Positions 27,790 through 38,230 of a DNA stretch of 64,000 nucleotides are shown here, in pieces (positions within the stretch are counted from its first letter, which is position 1; the number at the start of each line of letters is the position of its first letter). This stretch comes from Chryseobacterium sp. MEBOG06. GTDB lineage: Bacteria > Bacteroidota > Bacteroidia > Flavobacteriales > Weeksellaceae. The stretch covers positions 3,782,001-3,846,000 of the forward strand of contig NZ_CP084580.1 in the NCBI RefSeq assembly GCF_021869765.1, given 5' to 3'. The notes beneath the pieces are model-generated. The model saw only the letters and a list, made by a program, of their open reading frames with translations, had not been told where the DNA came from and ran no database searches. The position numbers were made by a program, and so were the translations under genes.

Positions 27790-30330
27790 ATGGCAAAAAA
27801 TAAAAACTTAATTTATATTGCATCTTCAATAGTAGTATTTATAGTTTTAGCATTTTTATATTCCACTCCTGTATTTACAGGAAAACAGCTTTTCCAGCAT
27901 GACATTGTACAATACAGAGGAGGAGCAAAAGAACTGCTTGACTATAGAGCAAATACCGGAAGCGAAACCTATTGGAGTGACTCCATGTTCGGGGGAATGC
28001 CGACTTATCAGATGGGAAGCCAGTTTAAAGGTGACATCATCAAGAAGATCGACAGCAATCTGAATTTCCTGCCAAGACCGGTCAATTATCTTTTCTTGCT
28101 TTTTGCAGGCTTTTTCCTTTTGGGAATGGTAGTGGTCAGAAACTGGAAGTATGCCTTACTGGGAGCAACCTTCTTTGGGCTTTCAACCTATTTCTATATC
28201 ATCATTGCAGCAGGGCACAATGGTAAAGTAAATACTATTGAATATTTCGCACCGCTTTTAGCCGGAATTTTACTGGTTTATATCCGAAAACAATATATCT
28301 GGGGATTTATTGTCACCACCCTTTTTATGGGGCTCCAGATTGCGGCAAACCATCCGCAGATGACCTATTACCTGTTTTTAGCTTTAGGATTTCTGTTTCT
28401 GTCTGAGCTTATCAGAGCAATTCAGAAAAAAATACCAATGAAACATTTCCTGATCTCTTCAGGAATCATTGCTGTAGCATGTATCATTGGGGTGGGAATG
28501 AACTCACAGAGAATCATGGCCAATTCTGAATATGTAAAAGAAACAGTTCGTGGAAAACAGATCTTAACAAACGACAGCCATACTTCAGGAAAATCCGGAA
28601 TGGATAAAGAAAGTATGCTGATGTGGAGCTATGGACAGCTTGAAACGCTGAACCTTTTTATCCCAAGACTAATGGGAGGAGGAAGCCAGGAACCGGAAGG
28701 AAAAGCAATGATGAACAGAGTTCAGGAACTTGTTCAGGAAAATGTAGGTTCGCAGGCTGAAATGGACAGAATTTCAAAAGGCTTCAGTGGAATGACCTAT
28801 TGGGGTGATCAACCGGGGACTTCAGGACCTGCTTATCAGGGAGCTATCGTATGTTTCCTTACGGTATTAGGATTTTTCTTCGCATGGAAAAAATACCGTT
28901 ACTGGATTTTAGGAGCTTCTATCCTGACTATTTTATTAGCCTGGGGAAGCAACTTTATGCCATTATCTGATTTCTTTATTGATTATGTTCCGTTTTATAA
29001 CAAATTCAGAGCACCTTCGTCCATATTAGTGGTAGTGGAATTATTATTTCCTCTTATTGCTATTTTAGGGCTGTACAGATTCTTCACAGATGAAAAGCTT
29101 ACCGGGGAACACAAACAAAAAATTCTTATGTATGTAGGCGGTGGAACATTAGGATTATTATTAATTCTTTTAGTCTTCGGAAAATCATTATTAGGATTTT
29201 CTACAGAAGGTGAAAAGACTTATTTCCCCCCTTTCCTTTTGGACTATCTGGTAGATGAAAGATATAAACTATTCAGAATAGATGCTATAAAAGCATTTAT
29301 TTACGTGGCTATTGCCGGTGCCGCATTATTCTTAAGCTTGAAAAAGAAACTAAGTCAGAATATGGCTTTGGTTATCATTGGAGTAGTAAGTTTATTTGAT
29401 CTTTGGACGGTTAATAAACGTTATTTAAATGACGAGAATTATGTAGACAAAATCTTTGCAGAAAACCCTTTCCAGACAGAAAGTTCAGAACTGCTTGCAG
29501 AAAAAGTTCAGGGAAACCCGAATTTAGAATCTATTTTAGCGAATGTAAATATCAACAAGACATTAGAAACTATTGCTGAAAAAGATAAGAACCACTATAG
29601 AATTTATAACCAGACTTTAGGAGTAACAAGTGAAACCAACACTTCATATTTTAAAGCATCAATTGGAGGTTACCATGCTGTAAAGCTAAGAAGATATGAT
29701 GATGTCCTGAATGAGTACATCTCCAATATCGACAGTGTGAAAACACCAAAGATCCTGAATTTGCTTAATGCAAAATATATGGTTTTCGGAGGGCCGGATC
29801 AGCCGCAGGTAGTTCCGAATCCAAAAGCTAATGGAAACGCATGGTTTGTAAGTGACCTAAAGTTTGTAGATACACCTAATGAAGAAATTAAATCTATTGG
29901 AGTTATTGACAACAAAAAAACAGCTGTCATCGCATCATCTGACAAGTCTTATTTCAGCAATAAACCTGTTCAGGCAGATTCTACAGCCTATATCAATCTT
30001 ACAAAATACCAGCCCAATGAATTAGAATTCAAATCTCAGTCGAAAACGCCACAGTTGGCTGTATTCTCTGAAGTTTACTATCCTCATGGCTGGAAAGTTA
30101 TGATTGACGAGAAGGAAGTTCCTTACATCAAAGCAGACTATTTACTTCGTGCAGTACATGTTCCGGCGGGAAGTCATCATATCAGAATGGTTTTCGAACC
30201 TGAAGTGATAGAAAAAGGAAAATGGATCTCACTTCTTTCCTTCGGATTATTTATAGCACTGGCTGCATTTGGAATTTTCTGGATGAATAAAAACAAGAAA
30301 AAAGTAACTTTAACTGAACCAAAAGCGTAA
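27790..30330 (+). CDS. YfhO family membrane protein
   Basis: 846 residues with roughly twelve membrane helices in the first 540 residues and a periplasmic C-terminal domain before a last helix. Family features: FQHDIVQYRGGAKEL near the start, MFGGMPTYQMG (about 68-78), HNGKVNTIEYFAPLLAG and NHPQMTYYLF. In Firmicutes YfhO-type proteins take part in glycosylating teichoic acid; here the adjacent glycosyltransferase gene, 13 nt downstream, points to envelope glycan assembly (inference). Confidence 0.88.
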   Translation: MAKNKNLIYIASSIVVFIVLAFLYSTPVFTGKQLFQHDIVQYRGGAKELLDYRANTGSETYWSDSMFGGMPTYQMGSQFKGDIIKKIDSNLNFLPRPVNYLFLLFAGFFLLGMVVVRNWKYALLGATFFGLSTYFYIIIAAGHNGKVNTIEYFAPLLAGILLVYIRKQYIWGFIVTTLFMGLQIAANHPQMTYYLFLALGFLFLSELIRAIQKKIPMKHFLISSGIIAVACIIGVGMNSQRIMANSEYVKETVRGKQILTNDSHTSGKSGMDKESMLMWSYGQLETLNLFIPRLMGGGSQEPEGKAMMNRVQELVQENVGSQAEMDRISKGFSGMTYWGDQPGTSGPAYQGAIVCFLTVLGFFFAWKKYRYWILGASILTILLAWGSNFMPLSDFFIDYVPFYNKFRAPSSILVVVELLFPLIAILGLYRFFTDEKLTGEHKQKILMYVGGGTLGLLLILLVFGKSLLGFSTEGEKTYFPPFLLDYLVDERYKLFRIDAIKAFIYVAIAGAALFLSLKKKLSQNMALVIIGVVSLFDLWTVNKRYLNDENYVDKIFAENPFQTESSELLAEKVQGNPNLESILANVNINKTLETIAEKDKNHYRIYNQTLGVTSETNTSYFKASIGGYHAVKLRRYDDVLNEYISNIDSVKTPKILNLLNAKYMVFGGPDQPQVVPNPKANGNAWFVSDLKFVDTPNEEIKSIGVIDNKKTAVIASSDKSYFSNKPVQADSTAYINLTKYQPNELEFKSQSKTPQLAVFSEVYYPHGWKVMIDEKEVPYIKADYLLRAVHVPAGSHHIRMVFEPEVIEKGKWISLLSFGLFIALAAFGIFWMNKNKKKVTLTEPKA

Positions 30331-30343
30331 TCAATAGCACAAA

Positions 30344-31660
30344 ATGGAACAGAAGAAAATACTGATTATCACCTATTACTGGCCTCCTGCGGGAGGCCCT
30401 GGTGTTCAAAGATGGCTGAAGTTTGCCAAATATCTGCCTGATTTTGATTGGAAACCCATCATTTATACACCGGAAAACCCGAGCTATCCTTTACTGGATG
30501 AAACACTTATGAAAGAGGTTCCGGAAAATATTGAAATGGTAAGAACCAAGATCTGGGAACCTTACCAGCTGGCAGAAAAACTGAATAAGAGCAATAAGAA
30601 ATTTAAGGCCGGACAGTTTGATGTAGGTAAAAATCAAAGTTGGAAATCCAAACTATCAATCTGGGTAAGAGGAAATTTTTTCATTCCTGACGCCAGAGTC
30701 TTTTGGGTAAAACCTTCCATTCAGTTTTTGGAAAAATACCTGAAAGAAAATAAAATAGACACCATCGTTACTTCCGGTCCGCCCCACTCTCTTCACCTGA
30801 TTGGTTTAGGGCTTAAAGATCAATTGCCAAACCTGAAATGGATTGCCGATTTCCGTGATCCGTGGACAGAAATTTCTTACTATAAACATTTAAAGCTGAC
30901 TAAAAGTTCTGATAAAAAACACAGGCAGCTTGAAAGTGCAGTTTTTAAAAATGCAGATATTACTCTGGCGACAAGCTATACTGATGCAGAGAATTTCAGA
31001 AAGGCAGGCGCCAATGCATTCTGTATTACCAATGGATTTGATGAAAGTGATTCTGCTGAAAAAGTAAAAGATCAGACAATTCTCTCTGCTCATTCGGAAA
31101 GTAATCCAAACGGAGCTTTTATTTTGAGCTATATCGGAGTTTTGGAGCAGCTTAGAAATCCTGAAAATCTTTGGAAAGCGCTTAATGAACTGGTAAAAGA
31201 AAATTCAGAATTTGCAGAATACTTCAAACTCAAATTTGCAGGAAGAATTGATGACAAGATATTAAGTTCTATTGAAAATTCAAATCTTAAAAACCACATT
31301 CTGAATCTGGGATATCTTTCTCACGGCAAAGCTGTTGAAGAAATGGAAAACTCAGAAATGCTTCTTATCACCAATTTTCCAAATGAGTCTTCCAGAGGAA
31401 TTATCCCCGGAAAAATATTTGAATATCTCGCTTCAGGAAAGCAGATTTTGTCATTTGGTCCGGAAAAAGCAGATGTTGCAAAGATTTTAGAAGAAACTCA
31501 GGCTGGGAAACATTTCAGTTATCATGATACTGAAACCGTTAAAACATTTATTCTTGAAAAATTTGAACTATGGAAAAGCGGAGAACTTCATAAGAATACC
31601 CAGCATATCGAGCAGTTTTCAAGAAGAAATCTTACTAAACAACTCACTGAAATTTTATAA
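30344..31660 (+). CDS. Glycosyltransferase family 4-like protein
   Basis: 438 residues of GT-B type. The N-terminal Rossmann domain starts ILIITYYWPPAGGPGVQRWLKF, a pattern of GT4 enzymes acting on surface glycans; VTSGPPHSLHLIGL and IADFRDPWTE follow. The second domain ends in GIIPGKIFEYLASGKQIL (about 345-362), the nucleotide-sugar E-x7-E-like region. Sugar donor and acceptor unknown. It is the last gene of the 27.5-31.7 kb unit. Confidence 0.88.
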   Translation: MEQKKILIITYYWPPAGGPGVQRWLKFAKYLPDFDWKPIIYTPENPSYPLLDETLMKEVPENIEMVRTKIWEPYQLAEKLNKSNKKFKAGQFDVGKNQSWKSKLSIWVRGNFFIPDARVFWVKPSIQFLEKYLKENKIDTIVTSGPPHSLHLIGLGLKDQLPNLKWIADFRDPWTEISYYKHLKLTKSSDKKHRQLESAVFKNADITLATSYTDAENFRKAGANAFCITNGFDESDSAEKVKDQTILSAHSESNPNGAFILSYIGVLEQLRNPENLWKALNELVKENSEFAEYFKLKFAGRIDDKILSSIENSNLKNHILNLGYLSHGKAVEEMENSEMLLITNFPNESSRGIIPGKIFEYLASGKQILSFGPEKADVAKILEETQAGKHFSYHDTETVKTFILEKFELWKSGELHKNTQHIEQFSRRNLTKQLTEIL

Positions 31661-31798
31661 AAAAAGGAAGCCGGAGGATAGCAATATGTCTGTTTCAATA
31701 AAGCAAACGCTCATCTTCACAAGGTAAAAAAACTCTACCCTCCCGCTTCTAAATTGTAACTTCTGATTTTCAATTTTCAACGCACAATTCTACATTCA

Positions 31799-32443
31799 TT
31801 AAATCGTCCACTGGTCATTCACGACAGCAATCAGATAGTATTTTCCTTCAAACTCTTCAAATACAAACCGAACTGTTTTCCAGTCCATTTCACTTGACTT
31901 TTCAGCTCCTTTGATAAAATTCTCTGTAAAATCATCTTTCGGATAAATTTCTTTTAAATTATTCAGGGAATTACCTCCCCCCAGAAATTTATTCAATGAA
32001 TATTGTGATGTAGTAAAGTCTTTTGAAAACACCCATTTGCTAAGATAGTCGTTAACTGTTGCTTTATAGGGATCTCCCGATCCGTCATGAGCTCCCCAGG
32101 TAAAAAGTGTTTTAGATGGCTGATACTTTTCAAAATCAGCCTTAGAAAAGTGTTTATCTTCTTTTAAATTCACAAAAGCATACATTGAAAAGCGGATTCC
32201 CTTTTCAGGATGGATGAATGAGGCAAAAGTTTTATAATCTTTATTCTTTAAAGCTTTAAGAATTTCATCATTTGCCTGTTTTAAAGCAGCTTCCTTCTCA
32301 GCTTTATTCTTAACCGTATTTGCTGCATTGTCAGATTTAGCCTGTGCCATTGAATCTATAACATTCGGAACAGGTTTTCCAGCTTCTTTCTTACAGGCTA
32401 CGGCAAGGCTCAGAACAAACAGCGAAATCATCAGTTTTTTCAT
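31799..32443 (-). CDS. Hypothetical lipoprotein
   Basis: 214 residues from the ATG at 32443, which gives a clean lipoprotein signal (KLMISLFVLSLAVACKK); the open frame further upstream to 32488 is non-initiating. The mature part has a coiled-coil-like Lys/Ala/Glu segment (about 30-60), then ALKNKDYKTFASFIHPEKGIRFSMY, reminiscent of nuclear transport factor 2-like small domains. No family is recognised with certainty. Confidence 0.72.
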   Translation of the reverse strand: MKKLMISLFVLSLAVACKKEAGKPVPNVIDSMAQAKSDNAANTVKNKAEKEAALKQANDEILKALKNKDYKTFASFIHPEKGIRFSMYAFVNLKEDKHFSKADFEKYQPSKTLFTWGAHDGSGDPYKATVNDYLSKWVFSKDFTTSQYSLNKFLGGGNSLNNLKEIYPKDDFTENFIKGAEKSSEMDWKTVRFVFEEFEGKYYLIAVVNDQWTI

Positions 32444-32623
32444 ATTTTCAATTTTGTAATAGATAAAAAATACCAAAAGCAATGCCATAAGAATGAATGA
32501 GGCATTTCAGAATACTGAATTGGAGTAAAAAAACAAATTGTAATTTAATTTCTGAATTGCCTTTTTTCAATTATTCAATTATCCATTTTCAATTATTCAT
32601 CATATACATCGTACCTTTGTTCT

Positions 32624-33604
32624 ATGGAAATTTTGGACATTCTTATTATAGGAGCCGGCCCTATCGGTTTAAACTGTGCCATTGAAGCTCAGAAAAACAA
32701 CCTTAAATATGTAATTATAGAAAAAGGGACCATTGTCAATTCACTGTACAATTATCCTTTATATATGCGGTTCTTTTCGACCGCTGAAAAACTGGAAATT
32801 GACGGTACTCCTTTTATTTCTACAGCCCCAAAACCGGGAAGGCAGGATGCGTTGGAGTATTATCAGGGAATTGCCAGACAAAAAGAACTCAGTATCCATC
32901 TGTATGAAAGAGTTGTAAAGGTTTCAAAAAAAGAAGGAATATTTGAAATTGAAACAACAAAAGGGAGATATCATGCTAAAAATGTAGTCATTGCCACCGG
33001 ATTCTACGATATTCCAAACCTTATGAATATTCCGGGAGAAGATCTTCCGAAAGTTAAACATTACTATACAGAACCCTATCCCTATGCCCGTCAGAAAATA
33101 GTTGTAGTAGGATCAAGTAATTCTGCAGTAGATGCAGCCCTCGAAACCTATAGAAAAGGAGCCGAAGTTACGATGATTATCCGCCATCCTGAAATTTCAA
33201 AAAGTGTAAAATACTGGGTAAAACCGGACATCGAAAACAGAATTGCAGAAGGCAGCATTACTGCTCATTTTAATGCAGAACTTAATGAGATCAGGGAAAA
33301 TTCTGTTATCTTTAAAACAAATGATGGCCAGGTTCATGAGATTGAAAATGATTTTGTTTTAGCCATGACAGGCTACCTACCTGATTTTGATTTTCTGAAA
33401 AATTCAGGAATCGAACTGAATGGAGACTGCCTCAATCCGTTTTACAATCCTGAAACGATGGAAACCAATGTTCCTGATCTTTATCTTGCCGGTGTTGTAT
33501 GTGGAGGAAAAGATACTCATCTATGGTTCATTGAAAACTCGAGAATCCATGCCAATATAATTATTGGTCATATTATTAAAAGGTATTCTACAGACAGGTC
33601 TTAA
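32624..33604 (+). CDS. ypdA: YpdA family putative bacillithiol disulfide reductase
   Basis: 326 residues with a FAD-binding motif GAGPIGLNC at 9-17, an internal NAD(P)-binding motif VVGSSNSAVDAALE near 162-175 and ATGFYDIPN after the FAD domain. The pattern FFSTAEKLEIDGTPF near 47-61 and the absence of a CxxC redox pair are typical of YpdA/Bdr, which reduces bacillithiol disulfide with NADPH. A box TACCTTTG sits so close to the ATG that the message may be nearly leaderless. It implies that this organism makes bacillithiol. Confidence 0.86.
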   Translation: MEILDILIIGAGPIGLNCAIEAQKNNLKYVIIEKGTIVNSLYNYPLYMRFFSTAEKLEIDGTPFISTAPKPGRQDALEYYQGIARQKELSIHLYERVVKVSKKEGIFEIETTKGRYHAKNVVIATGFYDIPNLMNIPGEDLPKVKHYYTEPYPYARQKIVVVGSSNSAVDAALETYRKGAEVTMIIRHPEISKSVKYWVKPDIENRIAEGSITAHFNAELNEIRENSVIFKTNDGQVHEIENDFVLAMTGYLPDFDFLKNSGIELNGDCLNPFYNPETMETNVPDLYLAGVVCGGKDTHLWFIENSRIHANIIIGHIIKRYSTDRS

Positions 33605-33629
33605 AAAATTTAAAAGTATATTTTCAAAT

Positions 33630-33666
33630 AATAATCCCGGCCGAAATTTTTTCGGCCGGGATTATG
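33630..33666. terminator. GC-rich bidirectional hairpin
   Basis: AATAATCCCGGCCGAAA with TTTCGGCCGGGATTAT, 15-bp stem and 4-nt loop, between convergent genes. T-run is weak, but the stem is very stable. Confidence 0.75.
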
Positions 33667-33686
33667 TATAATGTATTGTTTAAAGA

Positions 33687-34937
33687 TTAATCGATTTCCA
33701 AAGGAAGCTTTCCATCCATCTTATTCTTATCCTTCAGCATCCACGGGATGATAAAGTAAAAACCTATAGCAATACCTATCGCTAATACTCCTGTCCCAAT
33801 CCACAGAACATTAAAACCAAGCTTATCAGCAATCATAGTTCCTATATAAGGGGTAATAATAAACGCTATTGAAAAAGACATTCCATTCAGCCCCATATAG
33901 GCTCCTTTGTTATTTTCTCCCGAGCGCAGTGCTGTAATTGTTGACATAAAAGGCAGCGTCCAGATCTCTCCTATACAAAGAAGCGTCATAGAAACCAGTA
34001 ATACAACCATACTATAGTCCAAAGCAAGCATAGCATAGGAAACACCACATAGAAAGGTCCCTATCAACATGGTGAAAGCTAATGTAAAATACTTTTCTGC
34101 CAGCTGCACCAGCCCCATTTCAAGCAATACAATCAGAAAACCACTATATCCCAGGATATAGCCGATATTCTGCTGGCTGAGATGTGCCGTATCTTTATAA
34201 AAAATCGTCAGGGTACTGAAGAGCTGGAAAAAACATATTGAAAACATCATACAGAACACACAATAAATCAAAAACTTATGATCCCGGTAAGGAGAGCTTT
34301 CTTTTTTGACAGCTATTGCTTCTTTTACATTTTTTGCCTGTTGCTTGGCCAATCTTGTACGGGCTCTGAAGAACCATATATACATCAATCCTGCCAGCAA
34401 AGCAGCCAGTGCATTACTGTAAAACAGAAATTCATAGGAAATAGCAGATAAAATCCCTCCTAATGCAGGTCCTATAGAAAATCCCAGGTTTACAGCCATC
34501 CGGTTCAGCGAGAACGCTCTGGTAATGTTTTCAGGTTTTGCATATTTTGTGATGGCTACTGAGTTAGCAGGCCGGAAAGTTTCACTTACAATACTCTGTG
34601 CCAGGATAATCCCTGCCAATCCTGCTTCTGTTGTAAAAAACGGAATCAGACAAAATAGAGGCACACTCAGAAGCAGACTCAGACTCTGTACCCAGTATTC
34701 ACCTATTTTATCAGTAATCAGCCCTCCCAGCCATGAACCGATAACCGAGCCTATACCAAAGAAGCTAAGCACAATACCTGAGTTTTCAATACTGAAATGC
34801 AAATGATTGGTCATATAAACTCCCAAAAAAGGAAGTACCATAGAACCGGCCCTGTTGATGAGCATTACCAACGCCAGCATCCAACTCTCCTGCGAGAGTC
34901 CTTTGAAAGAACTCGTATATACGTTAATTAATTTCAC
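33687..34937 (-). CDS. MFS transporter
   Basis: 416 residues with twelve hydrophobic segments, a central cytoplasmic loop after helix six (RARTRLAKQQAKNVKEAIAV) and the loop 2-3 motif GSWLGGLITDKIGEYW, the MFS signature G-x3-D-x2-G-x-R in relaxed form. Start is GTG at 34937. It resembles drug/multisubstrate efflux (DHA1/YajR-like) carriers; the substrate is unknown. Divergent from the AraC gene. Confidence 0.87.
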   Translation of the reverse strand: MKLINVYTSSFKGLSQESWMLALVMLINRAGSMVLPFLGVYMTNHLHFSIENSGIVLSFFGIGSVIGSWLGGLITDKIGEYWVQSLSLLLSVPLFCLIPFFTTEAGLAGIILAQSIVSETFRPANSVAITKYAKPENITRAFSLNRMAVNLGFSIGPALGGILSAISYEFLFYSNALAALLAGLMYIWFFRARTRLAKQQAKNVKEAIAVKKESSPYRDHKFLIYCVFCMMFSICFFQLFSTLTIFYKDTAHLSQQNIGYILGYSGFLIVLLEMGLVQLAEKYFTLAFTMLIGTFLCGVSYAMLALDYSMVVLLVSMTLLCIGEIWTLPFMSTITALRSGENNKGAYMGLNGMSFSIAFIITPYIGTMIADKLGFNVLWIGTGVLAIGIAIGFYFIIPWMLKDKNKMDGKLPLEID

Positions 34938-35186
34938 AATATTATTTTTGGGGGAGGAATTTGAAAATGCAAAATTAGAGAAAAATAACCCAAAACCCTT
35001 TGTTTAGCGTACTTATTTATAAATAACATTCATAAAAACAGACTATCATCTGTATCCTGAAAAAAAAGCTTTTTTTAATATATTAAAGACCAGAGACTTT
35101 TATAAAAATCGTAAATTGCGGTAACAACAGGGTTTTTAAACTTAAAACTCTTAAAAACACAATAAATATTTAACCAATACTCAAGA

Positions 35187-36065
35187 ATGGTAACCTACGA
35201 AAATTTACATGATACGCTATCCTTTTACAGTATTGACTGCCGCCAGTCCTATTATATATCTTCCGGAAAGCCCATTTTCAATTTTCCTGAGTCCCCTTTC
35301 AGAATGGATTATTATGCCCTCTGTATCTGTACCGCGGGAGAGATCAATATTGAAATAGACCGTCAGAAATATAAAGTGGGGGCCGACAGCTTTCTTATGG
35401 CTGCACCGTCTACCATCGTAAAATTCTTGAAAACCAGCGGAGACTTTATGATGAAACTCTTATTCTTTGATAAAAATTTCCTGATCAAAAATATTTCGAA
35501 TCCTTTTATCATTGAGAAAATGAACCTCTTCTCTAAAGGCTCTTACAGCATTGTGAAAACTACTGCAAAAAATTCTGCGTTATTACAGAATCTGCTGGAT
35601 TATCTTAAAAGGAAATCCAGGAAGCAGGGAAAGTTTACAGAAGAAATCATCCGGACCATTATTTTTAATCTTCTGCTCGAAACAGCAGAGATCGTAGAAA
35701 AAGAAAATGGAACAAGCCCTGAAAAAGAGGAAGGAAAGAAAGATCTTTATCTGAAATTCAGTAAACTGATCCGGGAGAATATCAGAGGGCAGAGAACGGT
35801 TCAGTTTTATGCTGATGAGCTGTGCATATCCAATAAATACCTCATCAATATCATTAAAAAAGCCTGTGGGAAAACACCTCATGAAGTAATAGATGATACT
35901 TTACTAAAAGAAGCCTTTATGATGCTTGGCAATCCGAATATCACTATATCAGAAGTTGCTTTTCAGCTTCAGTTCAATTCTGCATCAGCCTTTGGGCGCT
36001 TCTTCAAAAAACATACTTCCCTTTCCCCTTCGGAGTACAGAATAAAAGAAAATATACAGTCGTAA
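35187..36065 (+). CDS. AraC family transcriptional regulator
   Basis: 292 residues. The first 170 form a cupin-like sensor domain (FRMDYYALCICTAGEINIEIDRQKYKVG). The last 95 carry the two helix-turn-helix units: FYADELCISNKYLINIIKKACGKTP and ISEVAFQLQFNSASAFGRFFKKHTSLSPSEYR, the family consensus. It is 89 nt upstream of the oleate hydratase gene on the same strand and may control it or the divergent MFS gene. Confidence 0.93.
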   Translation: MVTYENLHDTLSFYSIDCRQSYYISSGKPIFNFPESPFRMDYYALCICTAGEINIEIDRQKYKVGADSFLMAAPSTIVKFLKTSGDFMMKLLFFDKNFLIKNISNPFIIEKMNLFSKGSYSIVKTTAKNSALLQNLLDYLKRKSRKQGKFTEEIIRTIIFNLLLETAEIVEKENGTSPEKEEGKKDLYLKFSKLIRENIRGQRTVQFYADELCISNKYLINIIKKACGKTPHEVIDDTLLKEAFMMLGNPNITISEVAFQLQFNSASAFGRFFKKHTSLSPSEYRIKENIQS

Positions 36066-36154
36066 GAATTTGGGGACAGTAATTCCGACATTGGGGATAT
36101 ATATTGCTTTGTGAATAGAGGTACCTTTATCATGTTAATTAAAAACAATAAAAA

Positions 36155-38095
36155 ATGAGTACGATCAATTCAAAATTCGACAAAGTTTTAAATACCTCTG
36201 ACCAGTTTGGAAAAGTAAACCACGAACCGGATTCAAGTAAAGAAGTTCAGATTAACACTCCTGAAAAAACGATGCCTTTCTCCGACCAGATCGGAAACTA
36301 TCAACGTAACAAAGGAATTCCTTTGAAATCTTACGAAAACAGTAAAATCTATATTGTAGGAAGCGGTATTGCGGGAATGTCCGCTGCTTATTATTTCATC
36401 CGTGACGGCCATGTTCCCGGTAAAAATATTATTTTCCTGGACCAGCTGAATATTGAAGGAGGATCTCTTGACGGAGCAGGTAATGCAAAAGACGGCTATA
36501 TCATCCGTGGAGGAAGAGAAATGGACATGACCTATGAAAATTTATGGGATATGTTCCAGGATATTCCAGCTCTGGAACTCCCGGCTCCCTATAGTGTATT
36601 GGACGAATACCGCCTTATCAATGACAATGACCCCAACTATTCCAAAGCGAGACTTATTCATAACCAGGGAGAGATCAAAGATTTCAGCAAATTTGGGCTT
36701 GAAAAGAAAGATCAGCTGGCTATTGTCAAACTTTTACTAAAGAAAAAAGAAGAGCTTGATGATCTTACGATTGAAGATTATTTTGCAGAATCATTTCTAA
36801 ACAGTAATTTCTGGTTCTTCTGGCGCTCTATGTTCGCCTTCGAAAACTGGCACAGCTTACTGGAACTGAAACTGTATATGCACAGATTCCTTCACGCCAT
36901 CGATGGAATGAAAGATTTCTCATGCCTTGTCTTTCCTAAATATAACCAGTATGACACCTATGTAACTCCATTAAAGAATTTCTTAATAGAAAAAGGAGTA
37001 CAGATCCAGTTCAATACTCTGGTAAGAGATCTTGACATCCATATCAATACCGAAGGAAAAACAGTAGAAGGAATTATTGCTGAACAAGATGGAAAAGAAG
37101 TTAAAATACCAATCGGTAAAGATGATTACGTAATCGTGACCACCGGATCAATGACAGAAAGTACCTTCTATGGAGATAATAATACGGCTCCAGAAGTAAC
37201 GATAGACAACAGCAGTGCAGGACAAAGTGCCGGATGGAAATTGTGGAAAAACCTTGCTGCAAAATCTGAAGTATTCGGGAAACCTGAAAAATTCTGCAGC
37301 CACATTGAAAAATCTTCATGGGAATCTGCCACATTAACCTGCCGTCCTTCTGCTTTTACTGAGAAATTAAAAGAACTGTGTGTAAATGATCCTTATTCCG
37401 GAAGAACCGCTACAGGAGGAATTATTACCATTACAGACTCCAATTGGGTCATGAGTTTTACCTGCAACAGACAGCCGCACTTCCCTACCCAGCCGGATGA
37501 CATCCTTGTAGTTTGGGTATACGCCTTACTAATGGATAAAGAAGGGAACTATATCAAAAAAACAATGCCTCAATGTACAGGAAACGAAATCCTTGCAGAA
37601 CTTTGCCACCACCTGGGTATCGCAGAACAACTGGATAATGTCATAGAAAATACAATAGTACGTACAGCGTTCATGCCTTATATCACCTCTATGTTTATGC
37701 CCAGAGCTCAGGGAGACCGTCCGAGAGTGGTTCCTGAAGGATGTAACAATTTAGGTCTTGTAGGACAGTTTGTGGAAACCAACAATGATGTTGTCTTCAC
37801 TATGGAAAGTTCTGTGAGAACCGCGAGAATAGCAGTTTACAATCTTCTTAACCTTAACAAGCAGGTTCCTGATATTAACCCGCTTCAGTATGATATCAGA
37901 CATTTATTAAAAGCCACTCAGGCCCTTAATGACTATAAGCCATTCTTAGGAGAAGGTATTTTAAGAAAAGTATTAAAAGGAACCTATTTTGAACATATCC
38001 TTGTTAACCGCCCGGAAGAAAAAGAAGAACATGAATCTTTCTTAATGGAACAGGTAGGTAGATTCCAGGACTGGATCAAAGGAGTAAAAGGCTAA
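36155..38095 (+). CDS. ohyA: Oleate hydratase (myosin-cross-reactive antigen family)
   Basis: 646 residues, full length for the family. The FAD-binding motif [16 protein letters not shown] is at about 66-81, followed by [31 protein letters not shown] (about 107-137), the catalytic signature. Oleate hydratase adds water to the cis-9 double bond of oleic acid to give 10-hydroxystearate, in the cytoplasm and at the membrane, and detoxifies host fatty acids. The AraC gene is upstream and an acyl-CoA dehydrogenase-type gene downstream, which suits fatty-acid handling. Confidence 0.95.
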   Translation: MSTINSKFDKVLNTSDQFGKVNHEPDSSKEVQINTPEKTMPFSDQIGNYQRNKGIPLKSYENSKIYIVGSGIAGMSAAYYFIRDGHVPGKNIIFLDQLNIEGGSLDGAGNAKDGYIIRGGREMDMTYENLWDMFQDIPALELPAPYSVLDEYRLINDNDPNYSKARLIHNQGEIKDFSKFGLEKKDQLAIVKLLLKKKEELDDLTIEDYFAESFLNSNFWFFWRSMFAFENWHSLLELKLYMHRFLHAIDGMKDFSCLVFPKYNQYDTYVTPLKNFLIEKGVQIQFNTLVRDLDIHINTEGKTVEGIIAEQDGKEVKIPIGKDDYVIVTTGSMTESTFYGDNNTAPEVTIDNSSAGQSAGWKLWKNLAAKSEVFGKPEKFCSHIEKSSWESATLTCRPSAFTEKLKELCVNDPYSGRTATGGIITITDSNWVMSFTCNRQPHFPTQPDDILVVWVYALLMDKEGNYIKKTMPQCTGNEILAELCHHLGIAEQLDNVIENTIVRTAFMPYITSMFMPRAQGDRPRVVPEGCNNLGLVGQFVETNNDVVFTMESSVRTARIAVYNLLNLNKQVPDINPLQYDIRHLLKATQALNDYKPFLGEGILRKVLKGTYFEHILVNRPEEKEEHESFLMEQVGRFQDWIKGVKG

Positions 38096-38116
38096 AATAA
38101 AAGCCCATACAATAAG

Positions 38117-38206
38117 GTTGTTTTAAAGGTAAGTCTACCGGTCTGATTACAGATTAACACTGTATTTTGATGTAATGGTATCATCCGCTTTTAAAACAAC
38201 TTTTTC
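38117..38206 (+). terminator. Long-loop hairpin after ohyA
   Basis: GTTGTTTTAAA at 38117-38127 pairs with TTTAAAACAAC at 38190-38200, followed by five T. The roughly 60-nt loop holds a small GGTA/TACC hairpin. It may terminate ohyA or lie in the leader of the next gene. Confidence 0.4.
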
Positions 38207-38230
38207 ATTTTCACCATAAAAATAAATCTC